64,000 nt of DNA from NCBI GenBank assembly GCA_905234275.1, contig CAJOHD010000006.1, positions 1 to 64,000 on the forward strand. Reading direction: 5' to 3'. The position numbers and the translations under genes are program-made. This document shows positions 17,879 to 26,459 of this stretch, piece by piece; positions within the stretch are counted from its first letter, which is position 1; each line of letters opens with the position of its first letter. The stretch is from an uncultured Bacteroidales bacterium (GTDB lineage Bacteria > Bacteroidota > Bacteroidia > Bacteroidales > F082). A model generated the notes under the pieces. That model saw nothing but the letters and a program-made list of their open reading frames with translations. It searched no databases and was not told the origin of the DNA.

Positions 17879-20362
17879 TTATTTGATAACAAATATCTTA
17901 GATGCATTATTGATTGTGATGAAATAAATACCCTTTGGCAATGATGAGACAGCAATCATCTGATTTTCAGATGTGATTTCGCCAATCATCAAGGTTTGTC
18001 CCATCAGGTTGGTGACGCGATATTCTGAATTGATATTGTCTGATAGGACATATAGGACATTATAGGACGGATTAGGATAAACCGCAAATTCGTTTTCAGC
18101 ATCGATTTCATCAACGCCCAAATGATGTTGTTCATAGATTTCATCGCAATCCTGGTCGCCGTTTTGATATACCAGTTCACCATCCTGCCAGAAACAGCGG
18201 ATGTTTTCCACGCGATAGCCTTTTGTCATCAGTTTTTCAGGGAAGAAACTGGTGAGATGGCCTATGCCGCAGATGATGTCGCCTGTAAAGATGTCGTCGG
18301 GGTCGCTGATGCTGAGCATTTTGTATTCCTGACTCTTGTAGGTGACGGTTTGTGCCGCATCCACATGTACTGGAATGGTATGTGTTCCCACTTTTATTTC
18401 CCATTCGTCGCCGACTTCAGCACCAAAATCGTAAAGCGTTGTAAATTCGCCCAATGTCTTGTTCCACCAATACACTTTGTTGTTTTCCTCATAGATGTAT
18501 TCATGGGTGACAACCTCTGATTTGTCATATAGAGTGTTGATTCTAACTAAGATATGAATCGGATGATCGTTGATAGTGGTGTCAGCGGCACATTCGAGAT
18601 ATTGGTAGGTAACACTGCCATTGTCGTTGGTGATTTCATAATACCATTCGGTGCCGATAAGGAACATTTCCGGAACTACTTCAATGTTATCCAAATGAAC
18701 AGTGAAATGTTTTATATTTGAACCGTCGACAAACATGTAAGAGCTTGATATTGTAGCGGTTATATCTTGATAAAATGGCAAAGTGTCGTTTTCTATTATA
18801 CAATAAGGTTGAAAACCGTCTTCATGCGGATTATCAATAAAATACTCAAACTCATCCGAGACAATTGCTATATCAAGACCGATTGGAGGATATGGTCCCA
18901 TTGGGGGATAACATGTCGGCTCGAGTTGTCCGTTGAGCGTTCTTTCGCCCACACTTTCAACTTCCCGAATCTCAATAGTATGAACCTCATTGCCATATAA
19001 ATCATAGACACAGCCGCTGATTCCAGCTATCGTTGAGTTAGTGTTATCATTCCAAAGAGGTCCAAACCAACTTTTTTCAATCAGTTTTCCTTCATTTGTC
19101 AGATAGAATTCTTGCAATCCGTCGATGCATGAAAGATATTTGTCTTCTTCACAAGGCAAAGTCATGCACAAATCATCAGGCAATATTATTCCATTGATAT
19201 TCAAGTCGGAAGAATAAGGAATGATATCATATAAATTTAAAATTGGAAGATCATAATCGGGCCAAGTCTCGGCTATCCCTACAAAAGTATATATTCCATC
19301 ACCGATATTTAACGTTAAGCCGTTGAAAGTCACAGGAAATTCAGTCTGCAATTCGCCATTAATTGCCACATAATATTTCGGATTTAAATAATAATCGGTG
19401 ATATGCGGAATTTCATCAATACTCCAACTCAGCAGATAGCCTGTCGAATAACTGTAAATTGCATTATTATATTGCTGAATATCAATAACCCGAAAAGTAT
19501 TTCCATTATCATCTTCCATATAATGATAAGTTCCTGTCACATCCATTTCACTTCCTAACGGAATGGTGTCGTATTTCACAATCAGCTCATCGGCATTTGG
19601 ATTCGGCCAAGCACCATTAACCATGACATAGCAGGTGTCAATCCAATTTATTATTGCGAAACGGTAGTCGTTTACGTTGTTTTCGAAATAAGGAGCATTT
19701 ATTTTAGCTAAAGTGCCCGCATCGTTGCTATTCATAACACAATCATCAAACTCCTCGTTGTCCCAAATCAGACCGTCATTCTCGTAGTAGCACAAAAGAT
19801 AGGATGTTGAGCCACACACGCTTTCAGAGCCGCTATTCAAGAATCCGTAGGAGCTTCCCACGCCTTCAATCCAGTATTCATAAACATCACTAAATGGATT
19901 ATTAGGTTCCCCAAGGCCCAATTGTCGTCTCATGGTGCCATCCACTTCCACTTCTGATTCTTCAATCACCATTAGCGTTACGCCATACTCACCACCTATC
20001 GTTACAGTGTCGCCCAACGTAATGTTAAAGTCATAAAGCACAACCTCTTCTTCCAAGGCCCAAGGTTGTATTTGGCGATAATAAACACGCTGGTCTTCTT
20101 CGCGTACAAAACCTTTTAAACGAAGCCCTGTGCCATACGAGCTTTTTCTCCAAGCTTGTTTATATGCTATACCATCGATGATAGAATCGCCTTCAATAAA
20201 TTGAATATCAGTGCTCCATGTATAGTGATAGGGCTCTACGACGTAAAGCACATTCCATTGCTGGTCATCGTCTTCATGAATCAAAGGATAATAATTTGAT
20301 TGTGCAACGCAGCTAAGTGCAAAGCCCACCATGATAAGAATTGTAAAATAGAATGTTTTCAT
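17879..20362 (-). CDS. Large T9SS-secreted protein of unknown function
   Basis: The protein (about 827 residues from MKTFYFTILIMVGFA) has a signal peptide cut near CVAQS. It is tyrosine- and aspartate-rich and ends in a T9SS sorting domain: ENEFAVYPNPSYNVLYVLS, then NLMGQTLMIGEI, then SLPKGIYFITIN. No enzymatic motif is recognised. Two stretches look like related beta-sandwich units, about 45-190 and 560-720, both describing a pattern of WYYEI or YRQIQP followed by GDTVTIGG or GDEWEIKVG. It lies between the TPR regulator (10 nt upstream) and the M14 carboxypeptidase. I chose the ATG at 20362 because the longer frame lacks a basic signal start. Confidence 0.75.
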   Translation of the reverse strand: MKTFYFTILIMVGFALSCVAQSNYYPLIHEDDDQQWNVLYVVEPYHYTWSTDIQFIEGDSIIDGIAYKQAWRKSSYGTGLRLKGFVREEDQRVYYRQIQPWALEEEVVLYDFNITLGDTVTIGGEYGVTLMVIEESEVEVDGTMRRQLGLGEPNNPFSDVYEYWIEGVGSSYGFLNSGSESVCGSTSYLLCYYENDGLIWDNEEFDDCVMNSNDAGTLAKINAPYFENNVNDYRFAIINWIDTCYVMVNGAWPNPNADELIVKYDTIPLGSEMDVTGTYHYMEDDNGNTFRVIDIQQYNNAIYSYSTGYLLSWSIDEIPHITDYYLNPKYYVAINGELQTEFPVTFNGLTLNIGDGIYTFVGIAETWPDYDLPILNLYDIIPYSSDLNINGIILPDDLCMTLPCEEDKYLSCIDGLQEFYLTNEGKLIEKSWFGPLWNDNTNSTIAGISGCVYDLYGNEVHTIEIREVESVGERTLNGQLEPTCYPPMGPYPPIGLDIAIVSDEFEYFIDNPHEDGFQPYCIIENDTLPFYQDITATISSSYMFVDGSNIKHFTVHLDNIEVVPEMFLIGTEWYYEITNDNGSVTYQYLECAADTTINDHPIHILVRINTLYDKSEVVTHEYIYEENNKVYWWNKTLGEFTTLYDFGAEVGDEWEIKVGTHTIPVHVDAAQTVTYKSQEYKMLSISDPDDIFTGDIICGIGHLTSFFPEKLMTKGYRVENIRCFWQDGELVYQNGDQDCDEIYEQHHLGVDEIDAENEFAVYPNPSYNVLYVLSDNINSEYRVTNLMGQTLMIGEITSENQMIAVSSLPKGIYFITINNASKIFVIK

Positions 20363-20372
20363 ATGGTTAAAT

Positions 20373-21755
20373 TTAAATTGCATTTATAATTTCGTCAAAT
20401 GTCCGTTTGTCATCCGGCAACTCCATTTTTTGTTGCCTGATTCGCGTTTTTCGTTTGTAGAACGAGTCGGTTTGCGTGTCAAGCAAGATGGATATCACCT
20501 GGTTGGAGAAGCCGTTTTTGCAGAGGCAGCAGATGCGAACGTCCCACTTGCCGAGCTTGGGATAAGTGGCAAGCAGCCGCTTCGAGAAGTCGTTGAAAAT
20601 CATGTCGGTGAGACTGATGAAATCGTCCCAGTCGCTGTCGTCCAACACAAAGCCTAAGGTGTCGGAGGTAAGATGCTCGCCAAGATTCTTCGCCGTGACA
20701 AACACCTTGTTGCTGAGCATGATCTTATTGCGCATCTCCAGCTCTTTTTCAAGTGCCTTTATCTTGTTTTCATTTACTTTTTTTCTGATTATCAATAAGA
20801 TGACCAAGAATGCAATTACTGCAAGCGCAATGATGAGATACAATTTTAGGCTATGATTTCGATGCAGACTTTCCATGGCGTTTTTCTGCGCTTTCAGCTC
20901 GTATTCCGACTTCAATCGCTGCATCGTCTCGCTCGATTGCTTCTGCTCCGATTCAAGCATGTTTTCGGAGGAAAGTTGCTGGTAATACACCGCCGTTTTA
21001 TAGTCGCCCTCATAGTAAGCAATCGCGTAAAGCGCCTGATACACTGACATTTTCAGTCCCGGACGTTCGCTTCGCAAGGCCTTATTCAAATAGGTTTTTG
21101 CCTGATTGAAATTTTGGGTGTAATAATAAAGAATACCTAACGTCATATTGGCAATATCAACATCATTGTCCTGTAGAGACGCACGACCGTGCGTCTCTAC
21201 ATTATCGCCATACAACGCATATTTCACCAATTCAATCGCAGTTTGATAATCACCGATTTCCATATAATAATCGCGCCCAATCTCCATATAAAGATCGCTC
21301 AGCATAGCCTTATCACTAATTAATTTGGCGATGCAAAACGCCGAATCGTAATATTGTTTGGCAACAGCATATTGTTCCTGTGAGCGCATCGCGCGACCGC
21401 AGTTGCGATAGGCATTCATCATTCCGGTTGAGTCACCAAGTAGTTTGAAACATTGCAATGCATCGTTGTGAGCGTCGAATGCACCGTCGAAAATACCGTG
21501 TTTTAAATACAACGCACCGAGGTTGTCGTTGATTTGTGCCCGTTGAGACGCACGGCCGTGCGTCTCAACATCATTCAACAATTCCAACGCCTTCAAGAAA
21601 CATTCCGCTGCCTCTTCCGAACGTTGTTCCTCTCGCAGGCGCAATCCTTCCTCATACAAAACTCGCGCCTTATCTTGATTCTTGGCCTGATTATTGCAAG
21701 CGGCAAGCGTCAAAATCACGACGATTAGGATTAAGTATGTGGTCAATTTTTTCAT
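20373..21755 (-). CDS. Membrane-bound TPR regulator with C-terminal helix-turn-helix-like region
   Basis: From the ATG at 21755 the protein starts with a lipoprotein-like signal (LILTLAAC). TPR repeats fill about residues 25-260, a transmembrane helix lies near 310-330, then a coiled linker and a C-terminal domain of about 110 residues. The end (WDVRICCLCKNGFSNQVISI, then LDTQTDSFYKRKTRIRQQKM) has helix-turn-helix character, as in Bacteroidota TPR sensor-regulators. It probably senses an envelope state and controls nearby genes. The peptide VETHGRAS occurs twice (from about residues 63 and 186) because a short palindrome sits twice in the gene. The start is only 5 nt after the promoter box. 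Confidence 0.75.
   Translation of the reverse strand: MKKLTTYLILIVVILTLAACNNQAKNQDKARVLYEEGLRLREEQRSEEAAECFLKALELLNDVETHGRASQRAQINDNLGALYLKHGIFDGAFDAHNDALQCFKLLGDSTGMMNAYRNCGRAMRSQEQYAVAKQYYDSAFCIAKLISDKAMLSDLYMEIGRDYYMEIGDYQTAIELVKYALYGDNVETHGRASLQDNDVDIANMTLGILYYYTQNFNQAKTYLNKALRSERPGLKMSVYQALYAIAYYEGDYKTAVYYQQLSSENMLESEQKQSSETMQRLKSEYELKAQKNAMESLHRNHSLKLYLIIALAVIAFLVILLIIRKKVNENKIKALEKELEMRNKIMLSNKVFVTAKNLGEHLTSDTLGFVLDDSDWDDFISLTDMIFNDFSKRLLATYPKLGKWDVRICCLCKNGFSNQVISILLDTQTDSFYKRKTRIRQQKMELPDDKRTFDEIINAI
21173..21200. repeat. Short palindrome (GAGACGCACG) in the TPR regulator gene, copy 1
   Basis: A 28-bp near-perfect palindrome with arms GTAGAGACGCACG and CGTGCGTCTCTAC. It is read in frame as NVETHGRASL inside the TPR region. 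Confidence 0.85.
21542..21569. repeat. Short palindrome (GAGACGCACG) in the TPR regulator gene, copy 2
   Basis: A 28-bp perfect palindrome with arms GTTGAGACGCACGG and CCGTGCGTCTCAAC, read in the same frame as copy 1 (VETHGRAS). Confidence 0.85.
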
Positions 21756-21760
21756 CAATG

Positions 21761-21817
21761 CAAAGTTATACAAAAAAAACAATCTGTCAAGAGGTTGGAG
21801 CTATCACTTGACAGATT
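21761..21817 (-). promoter_or_regulatory. Promoter and inverted repeat upstream of the TPR regulator
   Basis: Minus strand: minus-7 box TAACTTTG (21768-21761) and minus-33 TTGACA (21790-21785), 16 nt apart. An 11-bp perfect inverted repeat, AATCTGTCAAG (21781-21791) and CTTGACAGATT (21807-21817), spans the minus-33 element and is a candidate operator. Confidence 0.6.
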
Positions 21818-21907
21818 GTCCCTATGATTTTAAAATGTCCGAATGTAAAATATTGACAATCAATAATATATAAACAATCAAATATTGGTTTGTCCCTAAT
21901 AATTTTT

Positions 21908-21976
21908 GTAGAATATGCAAAAAATCAGGCCTTGCGGTATGCGAAGCATATCCAGACTGATTTTTGCATATTCGGA
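21908..21976. repeat. Hairpin repeat with variable tip, copy 2
   Basis: On the plus strand it starts GTAGAATATGCAAAAAATCA and ends CTGATTTTTGCATATTCGG. The tip hairpin here is TATGC-GAA-GCATA, unlike the tip of copy 1, while the outer arms are nearly identical. It lies 14 nt past the stop of the transporter gene. Confidence 0.8.
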
Positions 21977-21990
21977 AAAAATTATGATAG

Positions 21991-23178
21991 TTACATTGCT
22001 AACAATACTAACAACTGCGCGGTAAATATCCTCAAGAACATTGTCAGCGGGTAAACAGTTGCATATCCTGTGTTAGGCAGTTTGCAACCGTCGGGAGCGA
22101 TGTTGTTGGCAAAAGCCAGTGTCGGAGGGTCGGTATGCGAGCCCCCGATGAAACCCATCAGGGTGTAATAGTTAATCTTCAGTACCAAACGACCGAATGT
22201 AGCCACAATCATTGGCGGAACAATGGTGATGATAACACCGTAAAGCACCCACATGTAATGAATCTTTACTGTTTCAACGAAAACGCCGCCTGCGCCAAGT
22301 CCTACGCCTGCAAGGAACAACGCAATTCCTACTTCACGTAACATCCAAACACCATGGCTGTCGGTGAATTCAGTGGTGAACCAGCCTTTTTTTACGCCCA
22401 ACCAGCTGCCGATGAGAGCCGCTACCAGCGGACCTCCAGCTAAGCCAAGTTTCACAGGGGCTGCCATACCAACAGGAATCGGAATTGAGCCTAAAACTAT
22501 GCCGAGGGCGATGATAACGAAGATTGGCACAAGATTGATCTTATGACGCTGGGATGTGGAAGTGGCTGTTTTTGGTGCCGGAGCCTCCAAAGTATCTTCA
22601 TGCACTGGTTCAGACTTCATGTCGATGCGGCACAATGGACGCAGCACAATGCATGTCATAATCATTCCAACCACAGCTAATGGATATGCCACCGCGTAAC
22701 CTGCAGCCAATCTGTTAGCTGCGTCAGGATCGCCTGCATCGGTGACGGCTTGTTGTGCCGCCGAGAGACCTGGCGTATTGGTGATAGCACCGGTATAAAC
22801 ACCGGCCATATCGGTCAGACTCTGGTTTGCTACCTTAGCGATGATATAGGTTATCAAAACGCCTAATGCCACGTTGGTCAACGCCATTAGGTTCATCGCT
22901 AAGCCGCCTTTTTTAAAGGAATTGAAGAAGGTTGGTCCAACCTGCAATCCAACGGCGGTGACGAACAGAATCAGTCCGAATTCCTTGATAATGTGGAGCA
23001 TCTGTGCGTTGAGCGTTACGCCTAAAGCGCTGATGATGATGCCAACAAAGAGCACCCAAGTGATTCCCAAAGATATTTTGGCAATTTTTATTTTACCAAG
23101 AAGCAAGCCAAGAAATATTGACAATGCAAGGTATAAAATGCATGGGCCGACGCCCGAACCAGTGAAAAGATTATACAT
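21991..23178 (-). CDS. YidE/AspT-type membrane transporter without RCK domains
   Basis: The 395 residues form about ten transmembrane helices in two related halves. Each half carries a loop of the aspartate:alanine exchanger (AspT/YidE/YbjL) family: GAITNTPGLSAAQQA in the first, and GFIGGSHTDPPTLAFA in the second. Family members usually have a pair of RCK_C (TrkA-C) domains between the halves and about 550 residues. Here the linker is only a short hydrophilic stretch (about 185-210). The substrate is unknown; dicarboxylates or amino acids are plausible. The gene follows argF on the same strand, with a hairpin between them. Confidence 0.85.
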   Translation of the reverse strand: MYNLFTGSGVGPCILYLALSIFLGLLLGKIKIAKISLGITWVLFVGIIISALGVTLNAQMLHIIKEFGLILFVTAVGLQVGPTFFNSFKKGGLAMNLMALTNVALGVLITYIIAKVANQSLTDMAGVYTGAITNTPGLSAAQQAVTDAGDPDAANRLAAGYAVAYPLAVVGMIMTCIVLRPLCRIDMKSEPVHEDTLEAPAPKTATSTSQRHKINLVPIFVIIALGIVLGSIPIPVGMAAPVKLGLAGGPLVAALIGSWLGVKKGWFTTEFTDSHGVWMLREVGIALFLAGVGLGAGGVFVETVKIHYMWVLYGVIITIVPPMIVATFGRLVLKINYYTLMGFIGGSHTDPPTLAFANNIAPDGCKLPNTGYATVYPLTMFLRIFTAQLLVLLAM

Positions 23179-23196
23179 TTTTCTAATTTAAATTGA

Positions 23197-23222
23197 AAAT
23201 GCCCCACCGAAGCAGGGCATTT
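23197..23222 (-). terminator. Hairpin between argF and the transporter gene
   Basis: Arms AAATGCCC and GGGCATTT (23197-23204 and 23215-23222) enclose a 10-nt loop. On the minus strand a short T run follows. It may attenuate or end argF transcription. Confidence 0.5.
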
Positions 23223-23244
23223 CCGTGCTTATCTAATGAAATTA

Positions 23245-24246
23245 TTAGTCACCTAATGTTGCCACCATGACAGCTTTGATGGTGTGCATACGGTTCTCGG
23301 CTTCGTCGAACACGATGCTGTTCTTGCCTTCGAACACCTCTTCTGTGACTTCGATGCCGTCAAGACCAAACTGTTTGTTGACATCGCGGCCGACCTGTGT
23401 CTCGAGGTTGTGGTAAGCCGGGAGGCAGTGCATGAACTTGCAGTTCGGGTTGCCGGTCATGTCCATCATAGCCTGGTTGACCTGGTAAGGACGGAGGAGG
23501 TCTATACGCTGTTTCCATACCTCAGCTGGCTCGCCCATTGATACCCACACGTCGGTGTAGAGGAAGTCGCAGCCTTTGACGCCTTTCTTCACGTCGTCGG
23601 TCACAGTGACCTTTGCGCCTGTCTCTTTAGCGATCTTCTTGCAGGTGTCGATGAGTTCTTTTGAAGGCTGGAGCTCTTTTGGAGCCACGATGCGGACGTC
23701 CATACCCATCTTTGCGCCGCCGACCATCAAGCTGTTACCCATGTTGAAACGGGCATCGCCGATGTAAGCGTAAGTAACCTGGTTGAGAGGTTTGTCGACA
23801 TGTTCCTGCATTGTGAGGAAGTCGGCGAGGATCTGTGTCGGGTGGAACTCGTTGGTGAGACCGTTCCATACCGGTACGCCGGCATATTGTGCGAGCTCTT
23901 CCACTGTCTTCTGGGCAAAGCCGCGGTATTCGATACCGTCGTACATACGTCCGAGAACGCGTGCTGTGTCTTTCATTGACTCCTTAACACCAATCTGTGA
24001 ACCTGTTGGACCGAGGTAAGTGACATGAGCGCCCTGGTCGTAAGCTGCTGTCTCGAAAGCACAGCGTGTACGTGTCGAGGTCTTCTCGAAAATGAGGGCG
24101 ATGTTCTTGCCTTTCAAACGTGGCTGTTCTGTGCCGGTGTATTTGGCGTGCTTAAGGTCAGCTGCCAATGTGAGGAAGAACTTAATCTCTTCTGGAGTGA
24201 AGTCTAAAAGCTTCAAGAAGCTTCTGTTTCTGAGGTTGAATGCCAT
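23245..24246 (-). CDS. argF: Ornithine carbamoyltransferase
   Basis: Makes citrulline from ornithine and carbamoyl phosphate, or runs in reverse in the arginine deiminase pathway. The 333 residues contain the carbamoyl phosphate motif STRTR at 57-61, [29 protein letters not shown], and MHCLPA near the end. The sequence is of the ordinary E. coli-like ornithine type. No other arginine genes are near, so a biosynthetic or catabolic role cannot be chosen. A TAATTTTG box lies at 24284-24291 on the minus strand. Confidence 0.95.
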   Translation of the reverse strand: MAFNLRNRSFLKLLDFTPEEIKFFLTLAADLKHAKYTGTEQPRLKGKNIALIFEKTSTRTRCAFETAAYDQGAHVTYLGPTGSQIGVKESMKDTARVLGRMYDGIEYRGFAQKTVEELAQYAGVPVWNGLTNEFHPTQILADFLTMQEHVDKPLNQVTYAYIGDARFNMGNSLMVGGAKMGMDVRIVAPKELQPSKELIDTCKKIAKETGAKVTVTDDVKKGVKGCDFLYTDVWVSMGEPAEVWKQRIDLLRPYQVNQAMMDMTGNPNCKFMHCLPAYHNLETQVGRDVNKQFGLDGIEVTEEVFEGKNSIVFDEAENRMHTIKAVMVATLGD

Positions 24247-24333
24247 AGTATTTTACTTTTTAATGTTGTTGTCAAATTTTTTGCAAAATTACGAAAAAGA
24301 TAATTCAATTAATAAAAAAAATAAAAACTTTCC

Positions 24334-24414
24334 GTCATTTCGACTGAAACGAAGTGGAATGGAGAAATCTCCTGCAAATAAAGTCGAAGATTTCTCGACT
24401 ACGCTCGAAATGAC
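24334..24414. repeat. GTCATT palindromic repeat upstream of tRNA-Lys
   Basis: GTCATTTCGACTGAAACG at the left, CTACGCTCGAAATGAC at the right, with inner GAGAAATC and GATTTCTC segments. With the tRNA, its promoter and terminator, it accounts for most of the gene-free stretch 24247-24645. Confidence 0.85.
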
Positions 24415-24465
24415 GACTCAAAAAAATATTTTTAAGAAAAATGTTGCACGTATTAAAATATGTAG

Positions 24466-24473
24466 TATTTTTG
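24466..24473 (+). promoter_or_regulatory. Minus-7 box of tRNA-Lys
   Basis: TATTTTTG followed by CAG, 16 nt upstream of the mature tRNA start. Confidence 0.6.
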
Positions 24474-24489
24474 CAGCCACAAAAATGAT

Positions 24490-24562
24490 GCATCCTTAGC
24501 TCAGTTGGTAGAGCAATTGACTCTTAATCAATGGGTCCAGGGTTCGAATCCCTGAGGATGTA
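24490..24562 (+). tRNA. tRNA-Lys (anticodon CTT)
   Basis: A 73-nt cloverleaf. Acceptor GCATCCT pairs with AGGATGT (one G-U pair). The D arm is AGCTCAGTTGGTAGAGC, the anticodon stem ATTGA/TCAAT holds loop CTCTTAA, and the T arm contains GGTTCGAATCC. The CCA end is not encoded. Confidence 0.95.
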
Positions 24563-24563
24563 C

Positions 24564-24594
24564 AAAAAGACGGGTGAAAATCCGTCTTTTTTTT
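24564..24594 (+). terminator. Terminator after tRNA-Lys
   Basis: The stem AAAAAGACGG / CCGTCTTTTT, with an 8-nt loop and a long T run, comes directly after the tRNA. Confidence 0.85.
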
Positions 24595-24614
24595 GTTTCT
24601 ATTGAATTTTTTTC

Positions 24615-24622
24615 TATCTTTG
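24615..24622 (+). promoter_or_regulatory. Minus-7 box of the TPR/AraC regulator
   Basis: TATCTTTG, followed by C, lies 23 nt before the ATG at 24646, just past the tRNA terminator. Confidence 0.55.
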
Positions 24623-24645
24623 CATCGTTAAAAAACTATTTGACT

Positions 24646-26136
24646 ATGAAGCGATTGCTCTATTTACTATTGATATCCATTGTGATTATTATGATTAGTT
24701 GCACGGGAGGCACGACGATGAAACGCGAGCCGCATCTTTCCGATACGCTTTATACTGCCAAAGCGGCTATGGATATCTATGATTATAACCCTAATAGGGC
24801 GCTGATAATAATCGATTCAGCGGAGATTGTGGGAAACATGACTCATGATCGTGCCTCGTATTATCGGGCGAAGATTTTCACAATGACCTTTGAAGGAATA
24901 CATTTGGATTCAGCACAAAAGATTTGTATGTCGCTGATGCATAGTGATTACATTAAAAATACTGAGAACCATGAGTCGGTGCTTGATTTGTTAGTGGCCA
25001 TCTCGCGTAGAAAACAAGATTTTGAACAATGGCTGCAGTGGTCAACAGAGAAAGCTGAGTTTTGCCGTAAATACGGAAAAGAAGTTGAGGCTTTGCGTAC
25101 AGAAGCTGAAATTGGTGTTATCCTTGCATATTTGGGCCGTCAAGATGAGGGCTTGCAAAAACTTGACGATGTGATAGAAGAACTTGACGGAATAAAGAAA
25201 TTCAGCGAAATGGATGCATGCATCATTGCACTGCGCCGCAAGGTGGATGTGTTGCAACAGTTTGGACAGTATGAAGAAATCGTACCTGTTGCTGAAAAAA
25301 TCATTGAAATAACTGACGACTACGAACAGCATTCAAGCGATTACAGCGATGGTTCTTACCGTGAGCCAACTGCTGCCAATGTGTCGGATTATTGTAGTTT
25401 TTATCGTGTAAAAGCTTATGCATATCTTGCTCGAGCCTATGCTGAAACTAATGATATCGCAAACGCTCGCTATTATCTCAAGCTATTTGAAGAAAGCCGT
25501 TACAGTCAGACATTCGATGGTCGTATGATGATATCGACGACATGGTGCAAGTTGGGTGATTATGATAAAATGCTGGCTATCTATGATGAAGCTGAAAGTT
25601 ATTTGAATGGCGATACCATAAACGAGACTTATTCCACAATACTTCACAATCGTGCAATAGCCGCTGAAGCTCGTGGACAGTACCGTCAGGCTTATGAATA
25701 CATAAAACGTGATGCTGAACTGAATCAGATACTTAATAACGAGATACAAGAGAGCAAAGCACACGAATATGCTGCCCGCTATCGTGCACAGGAGCAGCAG
25801 ATGGAGATTGACCGACAGGCCATACAAAACCGCTTCTTAAACTATATCCTTCTGGTCTTGTTGGTCGCAATGATGATCATCATATTCCTGTATAACCACA
25901 CTGTTTACCAAAAACAGAAGTTGGCGGCAAGAAACGCTGTGTTGGTGCGCCTGATTGACGAGCAAAGCCATGTGGAGCGCATCTCCGAAGCCTGTAAGAT
26001 GATTCGTGAGCAACCTGATATGACGATTCCTGAAGTAGCTAAAGCTGTGGGACTTACACCTCGCAACTTAGAGAAGCTTTTCCGCGATCAATATGGAATG
26101 AGTCTGACTGAATATAAGATGTTGCACAAAAAATAG
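24646..26136 (+). CDS. Membrane TPR regulator with AraC-type DNA-binding end
   Basis: From the ATG at 24646 (after the promoter box) the protein has a lipoprotein signal (SIVIIMISC), TPR repeats over about residues 30-370, one transmembrane helix (LLVLLVAMMIIIFLY, about 405-425) and a cytoplasmic C-terminus. The last 55 residues read MTIPEVAKAVGLTPRNLEKL followed by FRDQYGMSLTEY, a single AraC-like helix-turn-helix pattern. This is a one-protein sensor-regulator of the kind common in Bacteroidota. Targets are unknown; the hydrogenase regulator gene follows after 6 nt. The frame is open upstream to 24574, but that part crosses the tRNA terminator. Confidence 0.85.
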   Translation: MKRLLYLLLISIVIIMISCTGGTTMKREPHLSDTLYTAKAAMDIYDYNPNRALIIIDSAEIVGNMTHDRASYYRAKIFTMTFEGIHLDSAQKICMSLMHSDYIKNTENHESVLDLLVAISRRKQDFEQWLQWSTEKAEFCRKYGKEVEALRTEAEIGVILAYLGRQDEGLQKLDDVIEELDGIKKFSEMDACIIALRRKVDVLQQFGQYEEIVPVAEKIIEITDDYEQHSSDYSDGSYREPTAANVSDYCSFYRVKAYAYLARAYAETNDIANARYYLKLFEESRYSQTFDGRMMISTTWCKLGDYDKMLAIYDEAESYLNGDTINETYSTILHNRAIAAEARGQYRQAYEYIKRDAELNQILNNEIQESKAHEYAARYRAQEQQMEIDRQAIQNRFLNYILLVLLVAMMIIIFLYNHTVYQKQKLAARNAVLVRLIDEQSHVERISEACKMIREQPDMTIPEVAKAVGLTPRNLEKLFRDQYGMSLTEYKMLHKK

Positions 26137-26142
26137 TGCTCT

Positions 26143-26400
26143 ATGGAAAAAAGGATTGGTACAGTCATTATTGGAATTGAGAACCGTGAGGCAGCGCCAC
26201 AAGTCAATGGTATCATTTCAAAGCATTCTGATATAATAATCGGTCGGCTGGGGTTGCCTCGCAACGAAGGGATGAGCCTTATCAATCTAGTGGTTGAAGG
26301 GACCACAGACGAAATAGGGTCACTTACAGGGCAACTCGGCAAACTTGAAGGAATCGAAGTGAAGTCAGCGGTTTTACCCGTCATTTCGACCGAAGCGTAA
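26143..26400 (+). CDS. Iron-only hydrogenase system regulator (TM1266 type)
   Basis: The 85-residue protein matches the small ACT-like TM1266 family linked to [FeFe]-hydrogenase systems: KRIGTVIIGIENREAAPQVN, then SDIIIGRLGLP, then MSLINLVVEGTTDEIGSL, then KLEGIEVKS. No hydrogenase genes are in the window. The last six residues (VISTEA) and the TAA stop come from a dispersed GTCATT repeat that begins at 26380, so the original C-terminus has been replaced or extended. The gene starts 6 nt after the TPR/AraC regulator and is probably cotranscribed. Confidence 0.85.
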   Translation: MEKRIGTVIIGIENREAAPQVNGIISKHSDIIIGRLGLPRNEGMSLINLVVEGTTDEIGSLTGQLGKLEGIEVKSAVLPVISTEA

Positions 26401-26430
26401 CGCAGTGAAGCGTAGTGGAGAAATCCTCCA
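26380..26430. repeat. Half copy of the GTCATT repeat, supplying a stop codon
   Basis: GTCATTTCGACCGAAGCG at the left and GTGGAGAAATCCTCC at the right. The left part encodes the last residues and the TAA of the hydrogenase regulator gene. Confidence 0.85.
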
Positions 26431-26459
26431 TTTAATGTTAACTTTTAAAACCATTTTTT

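Noticed and set aside
24247..24645. Possible CRISPR or other repeat array around tRNA-Lys
   Set aside because: The repeats are a single palindromic element without regular spacers. No cas genes are present in the window.
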